From Oscillospiraceae bacterium (GTDB lineage: Bacteria; Bacillota; Clostridia; Oscillospirales; Ruminococcaceae): DNA of 64,000 nt. The notes below the pieces were generated by a model. It ran no database searches and was not told the origin of the DNA. It saw nothing but the letters and a program-made list of their open reading frames with translations. Below, in pieces: positions 20,033 through 30,950 of the stretch. Within the stretch, counting starts at the first letter, position 1. The number at the start of each line of letters is the position of its first letter. The DNA lies in NCBI GenBank assembly GCA_021199335.1, contig JAJQIG010000057.1, forward strand, positions 1-64,000, written 5' to 3'. The position numbers and the translations under genes are program-made.

Positions 20033-21970
20033 ATGTCTATAGAAAAAATGGAATTTGTAAACATTTCCGGACCTACAAAGGATCTTTATCCGGTTATTGT
20101 AAAGCTGAGCGAATGCGGATGCTTTCATATGGAAACGGCTTCCAAGATGGCGGGTAAGGAAAAGGGCGCTCCCACGATAAAGGAGGAGAACCCTTATACC
20201 GCTGTGCTGAAAAAGCTGAGCGAAATTTCCGCTCGGACAGGAGTCAAGTTTGAAAGCACAGACTTTTCAAATGCCGCCGATAAAGAAGCCTCCGATATTG
20301 AAGCGTATGTGGACGATTTCAAGGAAAGGCTCAGTGTTCTTATTGAAAGGAAAAGGACTGCGGAGGAAAAGCTTGCATCCTATGAGCAGGCTTTGAATCA
20401 GGTAACGCATCTTAAAGGACTTGACATCGATTTGCAGCAGATTTTCTCCTGCGAGCATATTAAGGTGCGGTTCGGACGGCTTCCGATCGACAGCTACAAT
20501 AAGCTGCCATATTATGACGACAAAATCTTCTACTTTACATACTTTACAGAAGAGCCTGAATATTACTGGGGCGTTTATTTTACACCGTCATTCTGCGCCG
20601 AAGAGGTCGATGATATTTTTAATTCACTCTATTTTGAGCGTGTGCATATCGCCGATTTTGTTCACGGAACATCCGAGGATGCGGTTGAAGAGCTTAACGC
20701 AATGATTGATGAAAACCGTTCCGAAACGGAGGCCTGCGGAAAGGATATTTCGGAGCTTATGGCTGAGGAAAAACCTAAGCTCGATGAAATTTTTACCCTG
20801 TATAAGAAAAGGCACGACAGCTTTGACCTTAGGGATAAGGCGGTAATCACAAACGATAAGTTCTATATTATCGGCTTTGTTCCGAAACGTGATTCGGATG
20901 AATTCCTCAAGCTTTTTGATGATATGGACGGCGTTTCCGTTCTTATGCAGCCCGCCGATGCAAACGGCAGACTTAAGCCGCCGATAAAGCTGAGAAACAA
21001 CAAGTTTACCGAGCCGTTTTCAATGTTTGTTGAGATGTATGGTTTGCCATCGTATAACGGCATAAACCCCACCACCTTTGTTGCGATAACCTATACGCTT
21101 CTTTTCGGTATAATGTTTGGTGATTTTGGACAGGGCGTGGTTCTTGCAATCCTCGGAGCGCTGCTTTGGAAGTTCAAGAAATTTTCTCTAGGCCCGATTT
21201 GCGTAAGAATAGGTATCTCCGGCGCCGTATTCGGACTGCTCTACGGAAGCGTGTTCGGTTATGAAGAATTGCTCGACCCCGTTTACGAAAAGCTTGGAAT
21301 AACCTTCCTGCCGTTTAAGATAATGGACAACGTTACAACCATTCTAATCGGCGCAATTGTTATTGGCGTTGTGATAATGATTATTTCGATCCTTATAAAC
21401 ATTATTATGGGCGTAAAGAATAAAAACTATGAGGAAGCTTTGTTTGGAAATAACGGCATTGCGGGCCTTGTTTTCTTTGGCTCGATACTTGTCGGTGCGG
21501 TTGCAACGCTTTTCGGAGCGCACATTGTAAATGCCGCTTATATCATTATCCTGATAGTTCTCCCGCTTGTTGCAATGTTTATGAGAGAGCCTCTTTCATG
21601 CTGGGTTAAAGGCAGAAAGTTCCATATGGAGGGCGGAATTTCCGACTTTATTGCATCCAACTTCTTTGAGGTATTTGAATTTTTGCTTGGCTATGCCACA
21701 AATACGCTCTCCTTTGTCCGTATCGGAGGATTCGTCCTCTCCCACGCCTCCATGATGCTCGTTGTTATGGCGCTTGCGGAAAGCGTTTCGGCGGGCGCGG
21801 CTCCCATTGTTGTTGTTATAGGAAACATTTTTGTAATGGGCATTGAAGGCTTGCTTGTAGGTATTCAAACGCTTCGTCTTGAATTCTACGAAATCTTTTC
21901 ACGTTTTTATTCGGGTGAAGGCGTACCCTTTACACCCGTTAAAATTAACTATGATGAAAATATAGAATAA
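20033..21970 (+). CDS. V-type ATP synthase subunit I
   Basis: Large N-terminal coiled coil plus 7-8 TM C-terminal domain; FGDFGQG, LSFVRIGGFVLSHA. Confidence 0.93.
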   Translation: MSIEKMEFVNISGPTKDLYPVIVKLSECGCFHMETASKMAGKEKGAPTIKEENPYTAVLKKLSEISARTGVKFESTDFSNAADKEASDIEAYVDDFKERLSVLIERKRTAEEKLASYEQALNQVTHLKGLDIDLQQIFSCEHIKVRFGRLPIDSYNKLPYYDDKIFYFTYFTEEPEYYWGVYFTPSFCAEEVDDIFNSLYFERVHIADFVHGTSEDAVEELNAMIDENRSETEACGKDISELMAEEKPKLDEIFTLYKKRHDSFDLRDKAVITNDKFYIIGFVPKRDSDEFLKLFDDMDGVSVLMQPADANGRLKPPIKLRNNKFTEPFSMFVEMYGLPSYNGINPTTFVAITYTLLFGIMFGDFGQGVVLAILGALLWKFKKFSLGPICVRIGISGAVFGLLYGSVFGYEELLDPVYEKLGITFLPFKIMDNVTTILIGAIVIGVVIMIISILINIIMGVKNKNYEEALFGNNGIAGLVFFGSILVGAVATLFGAHIVNAAYIIILIVLPLVAMFMREPLSCWVKGRKFHMEGGISDFIASNFFEVFEFLLGYATNTLSFVRIGGFVLSHASMMLVVMALAESVSAGAAPIVVVIGNIFVMGIEGLLVGIQTLRLEFYEIFSRFYSGEGVPFTPVKINYDENIE

Positions 21971-21992
21971 TTTATTATTGGAGGATTTTATT

Positions 21993-22448
21993 ATGCTTTA
22001 CATTCTTTTAATTCCCGCAGTTGTTCTTGCGCTTCTTATCGTTCCCATGGCAGTTGCTTTCAAAAGACGCAAGAGCGGAAAGTCCGTCAGAAACGCTTTT
22101 ATCGGCAATATCTGTTCATTCTTTGCTGTAATGGTTTTCTGCGCAGCGCTCCCTATCGGAATCAGCGCCTATGCCGATAACGAAGAAGAGCCTGCCGCTA
22201 TCACAGCAGAAGCGGAAGAAACAGAGGAAACGGATTCCGGAAACGGTATGCTTTACCTTGCATCCGCACTTGCAGTAGGTCTTGGCTCAATCGGCGGTGG
22301 TATTGCCGTTGCCGCTGCAGCCCCTGCCGCTATCGGAGCAGTAAGCGAGGACCCGAAGTCATTCTCTAAGGCGCTTATCTTTGTTGCTCTCGGTGAAGGA
22401 TGCGCACTTTATGGATTCGTTGTAGCGCTTCTCATGCTCTTTATCTGA
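21993..22448 (+). CDS. V-type ATP synthase subunit K (rotor ring), atypical N-terminal extension
   Basis: LGSIGGGIA hairpin and VALGEGCALYGFV with ring Glu, preceded by two extra hydrophobic segments and an acidic linker. Confidence 0.85.
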   Translation: MLYILLIPAVVLALLIVPMAVAFKRRKSGKSVRNAFIGNICSFFAVMVFCAALPIGISAYADNEEEPAAITAEAEETEETDSGNGMLYLASALAVGLGSIGGGIAVAAAAPAAIGAVSEDPKSFSKALIFVALGEGCALYGFVVALLMLFI

Positions 22449-22464
22449 TAAGAGGTTATTTGTT

Positions 22465-22773
22465 ATGCGTTTTTATCTCATAAGCGATAATGTTGATACT
22501 CAGATGGGTATGCGCCTTGCGGGGATTGACGGAGTTGTTGTTCATGAACACGCCGAGGTAAGAGATGCTCTCCTTGCGGCAATGGAAGAAAAGGATATTG
22601 CCGTTATACTTATCACGGAGAAGCTGGTAAGGCTTTGCGGCGAATTGGTTTATGACCTTAAGCTTAACCACAAATCACCCCTTATCGTTGAGATCCCCGA
22701 CCGCCATGCAACATCGAATATTACGGAAAATATATCAAAATATATTGAATCCGCGATAGGCTTAAAGCTTTGA
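22465..22773 (+). CDS. V-type ATP synthase subunit F
   Basis: Small Rossmann-like subunit; RHATSNITENISKYIESAIG. Confidence 0.85.
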   Translation: MRFYLISDNVDTQMGMRLAGIDGVVVHEHAEVRDALLAAMEEKDIAVILITEKLVRLCGELVYDLKLNHKSPLIVEIPDRHATSNITENISKYIESAIGLKL

Positions 22774-22824
22774 TGCTATGCAAAATGCGGTTGAACCCTA
22801 AAAAATATGAAAGGCACGGATAAT

Positions 22825-23412
22825 ATGAGCACAGAAAACGAAAAGCTGCAAAAATTTATTTCTGCTGTCAATGAGGAGATAGATGCTAAGGTTTCAAGGC
22901 TTCTTGAAGAAGCCGAAGCGGAAAAGGAAAGTATTATTTCAGCCGCAAAAGCCGAGTCCGAAAGCGTTTCCGCGAAATATGCCGCATCGGAACAGAAGAA
23001 AAATGGCAGCAGATACGTTAAGGATATTTCAAAGGCTGAGCTTGAAATGAAAAAGGACGTTCTTCGCCGCCGTGAGGAGCTTTGTGATAAGGTTTTCGAT
23101 GCCGTGGAGAAGCGTCTGTCCGATTACAGAAAGACTAACGCCTATGCGGATGGCCTTGTTAAAGCATTGCTTCTTATGAATGTTGGCAGCGGCTCGGAGA
23201 TAAGGCTTGCGCCCGAGGATATGAAGCTTGCAGAGGTGCTGAAGCGGATTGTGAAAGCCGAAGATGTTACCTTTGCTGCTGACAGCTCGATTAAGCTCGG
23301 CGGATTTTCCGTTTATTCAAAGGAAAAACATACAATTGTGGATAAAACCTTTGATATTGCTGTTGAGGAGCAGAGGTCTGCTTTTATAAACAGCAACGCT
23401 TTTGCCAATTAA
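22825..23412 (+). CDS. V-type ATP synthase subunit E
   Basis: Coiled-coil N-terminus, GGFSVYSKEKHTIVDKTFD C-terminus. Confidence 0.85.
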   Translation: MSTENEKLQKFISAVNEEIDAKVSRLLEEAEAEKESIISAAKAESESVSAKYAASEQKKNGSRYVKDISKAELEMKKDVLRRREELCDKVFDAVEKRLSDYRKTNAYADGLVKALLLMNVGSGSEIRLAPEDMKLAEVLKRIVKAEDVTFAADSSIKLGGFSVYSKEKHTIVDKTFDIAVEEQRSAFINSNAFAN

Positions 23413-23535
23413 GAAAGGCATTGATTCAATGGGAGCATTCCCCAAAACGTATTGGCGAAATACTCCCTGAGCTGCTGCGCATACGTTTTTTGCGATGCAG
23501 CTAAATTCTCCATTAACAAACAGGAGGAATAAGAA

Positions 23536-25299
23536 TTGAATAAAATTTACTCAATAAACGGCCCTGTTGTCAAGGTAAAGGATACCGATGATTTCAGTAT
23601 GCTGGAAATGGTTCATGTGGGTGAGAAGAAACTGGTCGGAGAGGTTATCGCCATAAACTCCGATGAAACAACCATTCAGGTTTATGAATCCACAACAGGA
23701 CTTAAGCCGGGCGAGCCTGTTACTGGCAGCGGAATGCCTATGTCGGCAACGCTTGGTCCCGGTATTCTTTCAAATATCTTTGACGGAATTGAACGTCCCC
23801 TCAGAAGGCTTGAAGAAATCAGCGGCGCTTTCATTACCGAGGGCTCGGATGTTCCGTCACTCGACACAGAAAAAAAATACAGCGTTACCGTTAAGGTTAA
23901 GGTTGGCGACAAGCTTAACGGAGGCGATATCTATGCGGTTTGCCCCGAAACTCCCGTTATCGAGCATAGATGTATGCTCAGACCCAATTTAAGCGGAGAG
24001 ATTATCTGGACTGCCCCCGATGGGGACTATACCGTTAATGATACGGTTGCGAAAATAAAGAAGCCCGATGGAACGGAGGAGGAGCTTACCCTCTGTCAGA
24101 GATGGCCGATTAAACAGGCAAGACCTTTTATGGAGCGTCTGCCCATTGATAAGCCGCTCATCACAGGACAGCGTGTAATAGATACCGTCCTTCCAATTGC
24201 TAAGGGCGGAACGGCGGCAATCCCCGGTGGCTTCGGTACGGGCAAAACCATGACTCAGCATCAGCTTGCAAAATGGTGCGATGCCGATATTATTGTTTAT
24301 ATCGGATGCGGAGAGCGCGGAAACGAAATGACTCAGGTTCTTGAGGAATTTTCGGAGCTTGTTGACCCAAGAACGGGAAAGGCTCTTACCGACCGTACAA
24401 TCCTTATCGCAAACACTTCAAATATGCCTGTTGCCGCACGTGAAGCATCCATTTATACGGGAATTACCCTTGCGGAATATTACCGTGATATGGGTTATCA
24501 CATCGCAATTATGGCGGATTCCACTTCAAGATGGGCGGAGGCTCTGCGTGAAATAAGCGGACGTCTTGAGGAAATGCCCGCTGAGGAGGGCTTCCCTGCG
24601 TATCTTCCATCAAGAATTTCCGAATTCTATGAAAGAGCCGGCTATGTAAGGTCGCTTAACGGAGAGGAAGGCTCGGTTACAATTATCGGTGCGGTTTCCC
24701 CTCAGGGTTCGGACTTTTCGGAACCCGTTACACAGAACACAAAACGTTTTGTGCGCTGCTTCTGGGCGCTTGATAAGTCGCTTGCATATGCTCGTCACTA
24801 TCCTGCGATTAACTGGAATGATAGCTACTCCGAATACATGGACGACCTTGGCAGCTATTACGAGAAGAATGTTGACGGCAATTTCCTTAACTACCGCTTG
24901 GAAATAACAAAGCTTCTCCATGAGGAAAATAAGCTTATGGAAATCGTTAAGCTGATAGGTTCGGACGTTCTCCCCGAGGATCAGAAGCTCACCATCGAAA
25001 TCGCACGGGTTATTCGTGTAGGATTTTTACAGCAGAACGCTTATCATAAGGAGGATACTTACGTTCCGCTTGAAAAGCAGTTCCTTATGATGGGCACGAT
25101 TTTGAAGCTTTACGAGCAGGCGCAAAAAGCGGTTGATGCGGGCGTAAATACTGCCGAAATTATTAAAACGGGACTCTTTGAAAAGGTTATAAAGATTAAG
25201 TATGATATTCCCAACGACAAGCCCGAAATGTTCGACAGCCTTAACGATGAAATAGAGCAGGGAATAAAGAATTTGATGCAGGAGGTTCTGTCGGTATGA
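23536..25299 (+). CDS. V-type ATP synthase subunit A (TTG start)
   Basis: [20 protein letters not shown]-loop; [32 protein letters not shown] before TTG. Confidence 0.97.
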   Translation: MNKIYSINGPVVKVKDTDDFSMLEMVHVGEKKLVGEVIAINSDETTIQVYESTTGLKPGEPVTGSGMPMSATLGPGILSNIFDGIERPLRRLEEISGAFITEGSDVPSLDTEKKYSVTVKVKVGDKLNGGDIYAVCPETPVIEHRCMLRPNLSGEIIWTAPDGDYTVNDTVAKIKKPDGTEEELTLCQRWPIKQARPFMERLPIDKPLITGQRVIDTVLPIAKGGTAAIPGGFGTGKTMTQHQLAKWCDADIIVYIGCGERGNEMTQVLEEFSELVDPRTGKALTDRTILIANTSNMPVAAREASIYTGITLAEYYRDMGYHIAIMADSTSRWAEALREISGRLEEMPAEEGFPAYLPSRISEFYERAGYVRSLNGEEGSVTIIGAVSPQGSDFSEPVTQNTKRFVRCFWALDKSLAYARHYPAINWNDSYSEYMDDLGSYYEKNVDGNFLNYRLEITKLLHEENKLMEIVKLIGSDVLPEDQKLTIEIARVIRVGFLQQNAYHKEDTYVPLEKQFLMMGTILKLYEQAQKAVDAGVNTAEIIKTGLFEKVIKIKYDIPNDKPEMFDSLNDEIEQGIKNLMQEVLSV

Positions 25300-26690
25300 G
25301 CTTACATTATGTAGGATTAAAGGAAATTAACGGACCTCTTGTTGTCCTTGATGACGTTGACGATGTTGCGTATGATGAGGTAGTTGATATAAGACTTGAG
25401 GACGGTACTGAGCGAATCGGACGAGTTGTTGAGGTTGCGGGCAGACGTGCTGTACTCCAGGTTTTCGAGGGCACAAAAAGCCTTTCACTTAAAAATACTA
25501 AAACAAGATTTCTCGGCAAGCCTATGGAGCTGCCCCTTTCTCCCGAAATTTTGGGAAGAGTATTTAACGGCGCAGGACGTCCTATTGACGGATTGGGAGA
25601 AATTTTCCCCGAAAAAACCGCCGATATTAATGGACACCCTCTTAACCCTGTTTCAAGAACATATCCGAGGAATTATATAAATACAGGAATTTCCTCCATT
25701 GATGCGCTTATGACGCTTATCAGAGGTCAGAAGCTGCCGATTTTCTCAGGCTCGGGCCTTTCGCATAATAAACTTGCCGTTCAGATTGTCCGTCAGGCTA
25801 AAATTGCGGAGGAAAACGGTCAGGGCTTCGCAGTTGTTTTTGCGGCAATGGGCGTTAAGAATGACGTTGCCGATTATTTCCGCAGAAGCTTTGAGGAAAG
25901 CGGAGTTCTCCAGCGTGTTGTAATGTTCCTAAACCTTTCAAATGACCCAATTATCGAACGTATACTTACTCCAAGGTGCGCGCTTACAGCTGCGGAGTAC
26001 CTTGCTTACGAGCGTAATATGCATATCCTCGTAATTCTTACGGATATGACATCATATGCCGAGGCTGTCCGTGAGTTTTCTTCTTCAAAGGGTGAAATCC
26101 CCGCAAGAAAGGGCTTCCCGGGCTACCTTTATTCCGACCTTGCCTCGATCTATGAAAGAGCGGGCGTTATTAACGGTTCGGAGGGCTCAATTACACAAAT
26201 ACCTATACTTACAATGCCGAATGATGATATTACCCACCCTGTCCCCGACCTTACGGGTTATATTACCGAAGGACAGATTGTTCTTGACAGAGGACTGGAG
26301 CAATCGGGAATTTATCCGCCTATATCCGTTCTGCCGTCACTTTCACGTCTTATGAAGGACGGCATAGGCGAGGGTTACACAAGGGCGGATCATTCCTCCG
26401 TTTCGAACCAGCTTTTTGCGGCTTATGCAAAGGTTAGCGATGCAAGGGCGCTTGCCTCCGTTATTGGTGAGGATGAGCTTTCCGAGCTTGATAAAGCATA
26501 TATGTATTTCGGAAAAATGTTTGAGAAATACTTTGTTTCACAGCGTGATGATGAGAACCGTTCAATTGAGGAAACGCTTGACCTTGGCTGGAATTTACTC
26601 TCATTGCTGCCCAAATCTGCTCTTGACCGTGTGGATGAAAAGCTGCTTGAGGAGAAATATAATCCAAATGCTGCGGAGCTTTTTAACTAA
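25296..26690 (+). CDS. V-type ATP synthase subunit B
   Basis: GLKEINGPLVVLDDV, ILTDMTSYAEAVREFSSSKGEIPARKGFPGYLYSDLASIYERAG. Confidence 0.97.
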   Translation: MSLHYVGLKEINGPLVVLDDVDDVAYDEVVDIRLEDGTERIGRVVEVAGRRAVLQVFEGTKSLSLKNTKTRFLGKPMELPLSPEILGRVFNGAGRPIDGLGEIFPEKTADINGHPLNPVSRTYPRNYINTGISSIDALMTLIRGQKLPIFSGSGLSHNKLAVQIVRQAKIAEENGQGFAVVFAAMGVKNDVADYFRRSFEESGVLQRVVMFLNLSNDPIIERILTPRCALTAAEYLAYERNMHILVILTDMTSYAEAVREFSSSKGEIPARKGFPGYLYSDLASIYERAGVINGSEGSITQIPILTMPNDDITHPVPDLTGYITEGQIVLDRGLEQSGIYPPISVLPSLSRLMKDGIGEGYTRADHSSVSNQLFAAYAKVSDARALASVIGEDELSELDKAYMYFGKMFEKYFVSQRDDENRSIEETLDLGWNLLSLLPKSALDRVDEKLLEEKYNPNAAELFN

Positions 26691-26705
26691 AAGGAGTGAT
26701 ACCCT

Positions 26706-27344
26706 ATGGCTGACCAGGTGTTCCCGACCAAAGGAAACCTGCTTAATACGCAGAAGTCGCTTGCGCTTGCGCAGCTTGGATATGAGCTGCTCGATAAGAA
26801 AAGAAATATCCTTATCCGTGAGCTAATGGTAATGGTTGATAAGGCGAAGGAGCTTAGCGGAACAATTGATAAAACCTATATCGAGGCGTATTCGGCGCTT
26901 CAAACGGCGAACATTAATCACGGCATTGTGCAGAATATTGCCGACGGTATGCCCATTGAAAACAGCATAAGCGTTTCATACCGAAGCGTTATGGGCTGCG
27001 AGCTTCCGAAGCTTTCCATTGAGAAAAAAAGACTTAGTCTTGACTATGGATTTTTAAGCACCGATTCAAATATTGATAAAGCGTACATCTGCTTTGAAAA
27101 GGTAAAGCAGATGACGGCGGTTCTTGCGGAGGTTGAAAACAGCGTTTACAGGCTTACAAATTCTATAAGGAAAACCCAAACAAGGGCAAACGCCTTGCAG
27201 AATATCGTTATCCCAAGATACCAGAGCATAGTTAAGTACATCTCGGGAAGTCTTGACGAAAAGGAACGTGAGGAATTTTCGAGAATGAAGGTTATAAAGG
27301 CACAGAAGCTCAGCAAGCAGAAGAAGTACAAAATAAAAAAATAA
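26706..27344 (+). CDS. V-type ATP synthase subunit D
   Basis: PTKGNLLNTQKSLALAQLGYELLDKKRNILIREL. Confidence 0.95.
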   Translation: MADQVFPTKGNLLNTQKSLALAQLGYELLDKKRNILIRELMVMVDKAKELSGTIDKTYIEAYSALQTANINHGIVQNIADGMPIENSISVSYRSVMGCELPKLSIEKKRLSLDYGFLSTDSNIDKAYICFEKVKQMTAVLAEVENSVYRLTNSIRKTQTRANALQNIVIPRYQSIVKYISGSLDEKEREEFSRMKVIKAQKLSKQKKYKIKK

Positions 27345-27364
27345 AAGAGCGAGTAAATAAAAGT

Positions 27365-27395
27365 GGGGGCGGAAGTAAAATTCCGCCCCTGTTTT
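27365..27395 (+). terminator. Terminator of ATPase operon
   Basis: GGGGCGGAA...TTCCGCCCC TGTTTTG. Confidence 0.7.
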
Positions 27396-27407
27396 GATTT
27401 GGTTTTA

Positions 27408-27836
27408 TTAAAGATATGCTTTCAATCTGTCAAGATAACGCTGCTCCTTTGCAAGCAGGTCTTTTGCCTGGGTTTTCAGCTTTTCCGATGCGGTATCGGC
27501 AGAATTAAGTGCCTTGTTAATTTCAATAATTCCCATATTTGTGCCTTGAATAAGCATTTCCGCCAAATGCTCCGAGGAGTTATCCGCAGCCGTCTTCATT
27601 GCAATGCTTACATGACCCATAGCTTTCGCCATAGGCGATATAGGCTTTCCTTTCAGATGGAGATTCGCCATTTGACGGTTTATTTCATTATGCTGTCGGC
27701 TATATTCGGCGAGCTGATGCCGAAGCTCATTTCTCAGAGCGGAATCCTGAACTGAAGGAAAAATCTGCCGTATAGAGGAAGTGCCCATATCCGCATTTTG
27801 CAGAATTGCCGTTAAAATTTTTTCCTGATCATTCAT
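27408..27836 (-). CDS. Hypothetical spore-coat-CotF-like/coiled-coil protein
   Basis: ORF MNDQEKILTAILQ...; family assignment uncertain. Confidence 0.5.
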   Translation of the reverse strand: MNDQEKILTAILQNADMGTSSIRQIFPSVQDSALRNELRHQLAEYSRQHNEINRQMANLHLKGKPISPMAKAMGHVSIAMKTAADNSSEHLAEMLIQGTNMGIIEINKALNSADTASEKLKTQAKDLLAKEQRYLDRLKAYL

Positions 27837-28086
27837 TGTTGCTCTCCGCAAATAATATTTATTTTTCAAATTTGCTTTTGATTACATTGAATAAGGTGTT
27901 CGGACGCTGTACGCTGTCCGTTAACCTTATTGAATCACAAACCCCGATAATATTTTTTGCAGGGAAATAAAAAATATTAAAGGTTATATATTGTAAAAAA
28001 TAAAATTATGTTGTATAATGTATCAAAGGGGCAATATTTCGCAGAATTACTTTTGTGAAGTGTTGCTCCTTAATAAATTCGATAGG

Positions 28087-28656
28087 ATGAGAATTTTTAT
28101 GACAAAAAATGAGAAATTTATTGTAAGAGCGCTGAAGGGCATAGGATATGGAGTTATTTCCGAGGTAATGTGCATCTTTCTGGTATTATCAATGGTGGTG
28201 ATTAACCAAATATCGGGAGGAATAGTGTGGCTAAAGTTAATTATAGGCATTTTTACAATGATTATAACCCTTGGACTGTATTTCAATTGGGCGTTTAACG
28301 CAGCAAAAAGGGATCGCGACCTTGTAAAGTTCCACGGAGTGCCGTATGATAGATATATGCCCCTGAAAATGGCTGTCATTGCCCCGATTATATCTTATGT
28401 GAGCCTAATTCTTCTTATTCTTTCAAAAATGGGAGTTATTCCCGATATTTTCAACGTTTTCCTGCTTTTGAATCTTTTTACTCTCCCGTTTGTTGACTGC
28501 TTTACAGCTGAAAGAACCATAGAATTTGTTTCTGTACCGGGACTTTTGGGAATTGCCCTGCTTGTTTTGAGCCAAGGCGCAGTAATTGCGGCAACATATA
28601 TAATGACCTACCGTGATGTTGATGTAATAAAATTTATGTATAAGAATGACAAGTAA
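28087..28656 (+). CDS. Hypothetical multi-TM membrane protein
   Basis: Hydrophobic segments; no recognised family. Confidence 0.55.
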   Translation: MRIFMTKNEKFIVRALKGIGYGVISEVMCIFLVLSMVVINQISGGIVWLKLIIGIFTMIITLGLYFNWAFNAAKRDRDLVKFHGVPYDRYMPLKMAVIAPIISYVSLILLILSKMGVIPDIFNVFLLLNLFTLPFVDCFTAERTIEFVSVPGLLGIALLVLSQGAVIAATYIMTYRDVDVIKFMYKNDK

Positions 28657-28732
28657 TCATACCTGCAGGAAGCTGAAAGGAAAGACGGGGCAGCGAGGGA
28701 ATACTCCTGCCCCGAAAATTGGTTTTCAGCTT

Positions 28733-30313
28733 TTATTTTTTTATATTGTTAAGCTCCTTTTGAACCTGATTCGCAACGGATGAGTCAGGTTCAAAAATTG
28801 AACCGTATCGGAAAATTGCAACTCCACCGTAGTTGGAAAGCGTTTCGGCAAGCTCTATCTGCCTTGAAAGTATGTCCGAATTGTTTATCCATTCATTTTT
28901 GCCGCTGCCCGCATATGTATCAACCGCCCCGATTTTGTATCCCGCAAGTCCTATTACAAGCTTAACATTTCCGGATGAGGTCATGCTGCTCCAAAGTGCA
29001 ATCACATCGCTGTAGGGTAATGCGGGATTGTCAAAGCCGAAGTAAACCTGGGGAAGAATGTAGTCGCAGTAATCGGTTGATTTACACCATGTCTTAACAT
29101 CCGCATAAAGCTCGCTGTAGTTATTGTCAACACTTCCCTGCGGAGAAATGCCGAAAATTACTGTGGAGTTTGCGTTATGAACAGTGCTGCAGAGCTTCTT
29201 CACCATGCTGTTTACGCAGTCAATTCTCCATTGGGAGAGGCTTTTTTCCGTTCCCGATGATGTATATGCGGATTCATCAAAGCTGCTGTCCGTTGTGGGA
29301 TAAAAATAATCATCAATTTGTATGCCGTCAACATCATAGTTGGCGGTAATTTCTGCTATTCCGTCAGCAATAAGCTTCCTTACCTCGCTGTAAGCGGGGT
29401 TGAGATACCAGCGGTCGCCCGATTTTACTATATATTTTCCGTTTTTATCGGAATCGTTGTACCATTTCTCTATTGTGTAGCTGTCTGAGATGACCTTTAT
29501 CTGGCTGTCCGTCATAAGTCGCATCGGATTTATCCATGCGTGGATGGATAAACCTCGTCTGTGAGCCTCCTCAACCATTATTTCAAGCGGGTCAAAAGGC
29601 GCATCGTCATCGATAGTGCCTGTCATTTTATCCCCCGTTGGGAAAAGAGTGGAGTCATAATAGGCATCGCCGAAAGCCCTTACCTGGACATAAACAGTGT
29701 TGAAATCAAGGGATTTTATGTTGTCGAAATATTCCGATATGCTCGCCCTGAATGATGATGAGGATTTGCCCGTCATAATTGAACCGTATTCAAGATAGGA
29801 AATCCAGACTCCTTTTTGGGTTTTATAGTTGAGCGCTGAATAGCTGTTTGAGCTGTAGACTGCAGCGGCGGTTTCTCTTGCCGCAGCTGAGGTCGTTGTG
29901 ACTGCAGTTACGGCAACAGGCTCGGCGGGGCTTTCAGTTTGTATTGTAGCGGCAGTGGTTTCCTCCGTATAGCTTGTCCCGCTTGCGGATGAGATTTCTG
30001 CTGTAGGAACGGCTGTTTCTGTAGCCTTCTCTGTTGCTTCGGCGGCTTCGGCTTCAGTAGCTGTTGTTTCGTCAGCCTTTTCGGAGGTTGTTATGTTTTT
30101 GGAGGTTGTTTCTTCCGTACGTATGGCAGCCGAGCTTTGGGATGTCGTTTCCTCCTCGGAGTGTGTTTCCTGCTCCGTTAAGGAAAAGGGGACGGCTGTC
30201 TGAATTTCATCAAGCTCAGCGTTCTCCGACACATTTTTGCAGCTGCTTAATGAAGAAATCATAATAGCCGCAGCGGCAAAAGCTGCAAAACTCTTTTTAT
30301 TTAATATGGACAT
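28733..30313 (-). CDS. GH10-like (GHL10/DUF187) lipoprotein with Thr/Glu/Ala-rich linker
   Basis: Lipobox-like SSLSSCKN; KGVWISYLEYGSI, DGIQIDDYFYP, ILPQVYFGFDN. Confidence 0.88.
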   Translation of the reverse strand: MSILNKKSFAAFAAAAIMISSLSSCKNVSENAELDEIQTAVPFSLTEQETHSEEETTSQSSAAIRTEETTSKNITTSEKADETTATEAEAAEATEKATETAVPTAEISSASGTSYTEETTAATIQTESPAEPVAVTAVTTTSAAARETAAAVYSSNSYSALNYKTQKGVWISYLEYGSIMTGKSSSSFRASISEYFDNIKSLDFNTVYVQVRAFGDAYYDSTLFPTGDKMTGTIDDDAPFDPLEIMVEEAHRRGLSIHAWINPMRLMTDSQIKVISDSYTIEKWYNDSDKNGKYIVKSGDRWYLNPAYSEVRKLIADGIAEITANYDVDGIQIDDYFYPTTDSSFDESAYTSSGTEKSLSQWRIDCVNSMVKKLCSTVHNANSTVIFGISPQGSVDNNYSELYADVKTWCKSTDYCDYILPQVYFGFDNPALPYSDVIALWSSMTSSGNVKLVIGLAGYKIGAVDTYAGSGKNEWINNSDILSRQIELAETLSNYGGVAIFRYGSIFEPDSSVANQVQKELNNIKK

Positions 30314-30590
30314 AACTGCTCCTTTCGCTTTGATACATGGCAACCAACGGCAACGCATAAACAGCATTCCCATAACAGTAATTATATAACATTTATACTG
30401 TAAAGTCAATGAAAAAATGCTTATTTATTACAGGTAAATAATGGAGCGAACGACTGCGGAAGTATATTTTTGTTATGCGTATGAAATACTAAAAACGCAT
30501 ATCAAGGCTTCGGGACGAAAAATTTTCACAGAAAAGGAAATGCCGCTTTCGGGATTATCCTGCATATTTTTTGCATTAAAGGAAATGAGT

Positions 30591-30950
30591 ATGAAAAAAA
30601 GAGGAAAATTTTATTATGCCGTATTGGGCGCAGTAACGGGAATTGCCAACGGACTTTTTGGCTCGGGCGGGGGAATTATAGCTGTCCCAATGCTCCAAAA
30701 GGCAGATATAGAGGTAAAAAAGTCACACGCAACTTCTCTGGCGCTCACGCTTCCGCTGTCAGTTGTTTCGGTAATTTTCTATGCGATTAAGAGTACCTTC
30801 AATTTTCGGGATGCGATTTTTCTTATACCGTTTGGACTTGCAGGGGCGGTCATAGGGAGCCTTCTGCTGAAAAAAATATCAAATGTTTGGCTTAAAAGAA
30901 TATTCGGAGCGTTTCTTATTGCAGCGGGATGGAGGATGATATTTAAGTGA
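30591..30950 (+). CDS. Half-size TSUP (TauE/SafE) permease, first of pair
   Basis: GAVTGIANGLFGSGGGIIAVPML; ~4 TM only. Confidence 0.82.
   Translation: MKKRGKFYYAVLGAVTGIANGLFGSGGGIIAVPMLQKADIEVKKSHATSLALTLPLSVVSVIFYAIKSTFNFRDAIFLIPFGLAGAVIGSLLLKKISNVWLKRIFGAFLIAAGWRMIFK

Noticed and set aside
30441-30590. N-terminal extension of the first TSUP ORF
   Set aside because: The upstream residues lack TSUP features; the internal ATG (MSMKKRGKFYY) is a better start.
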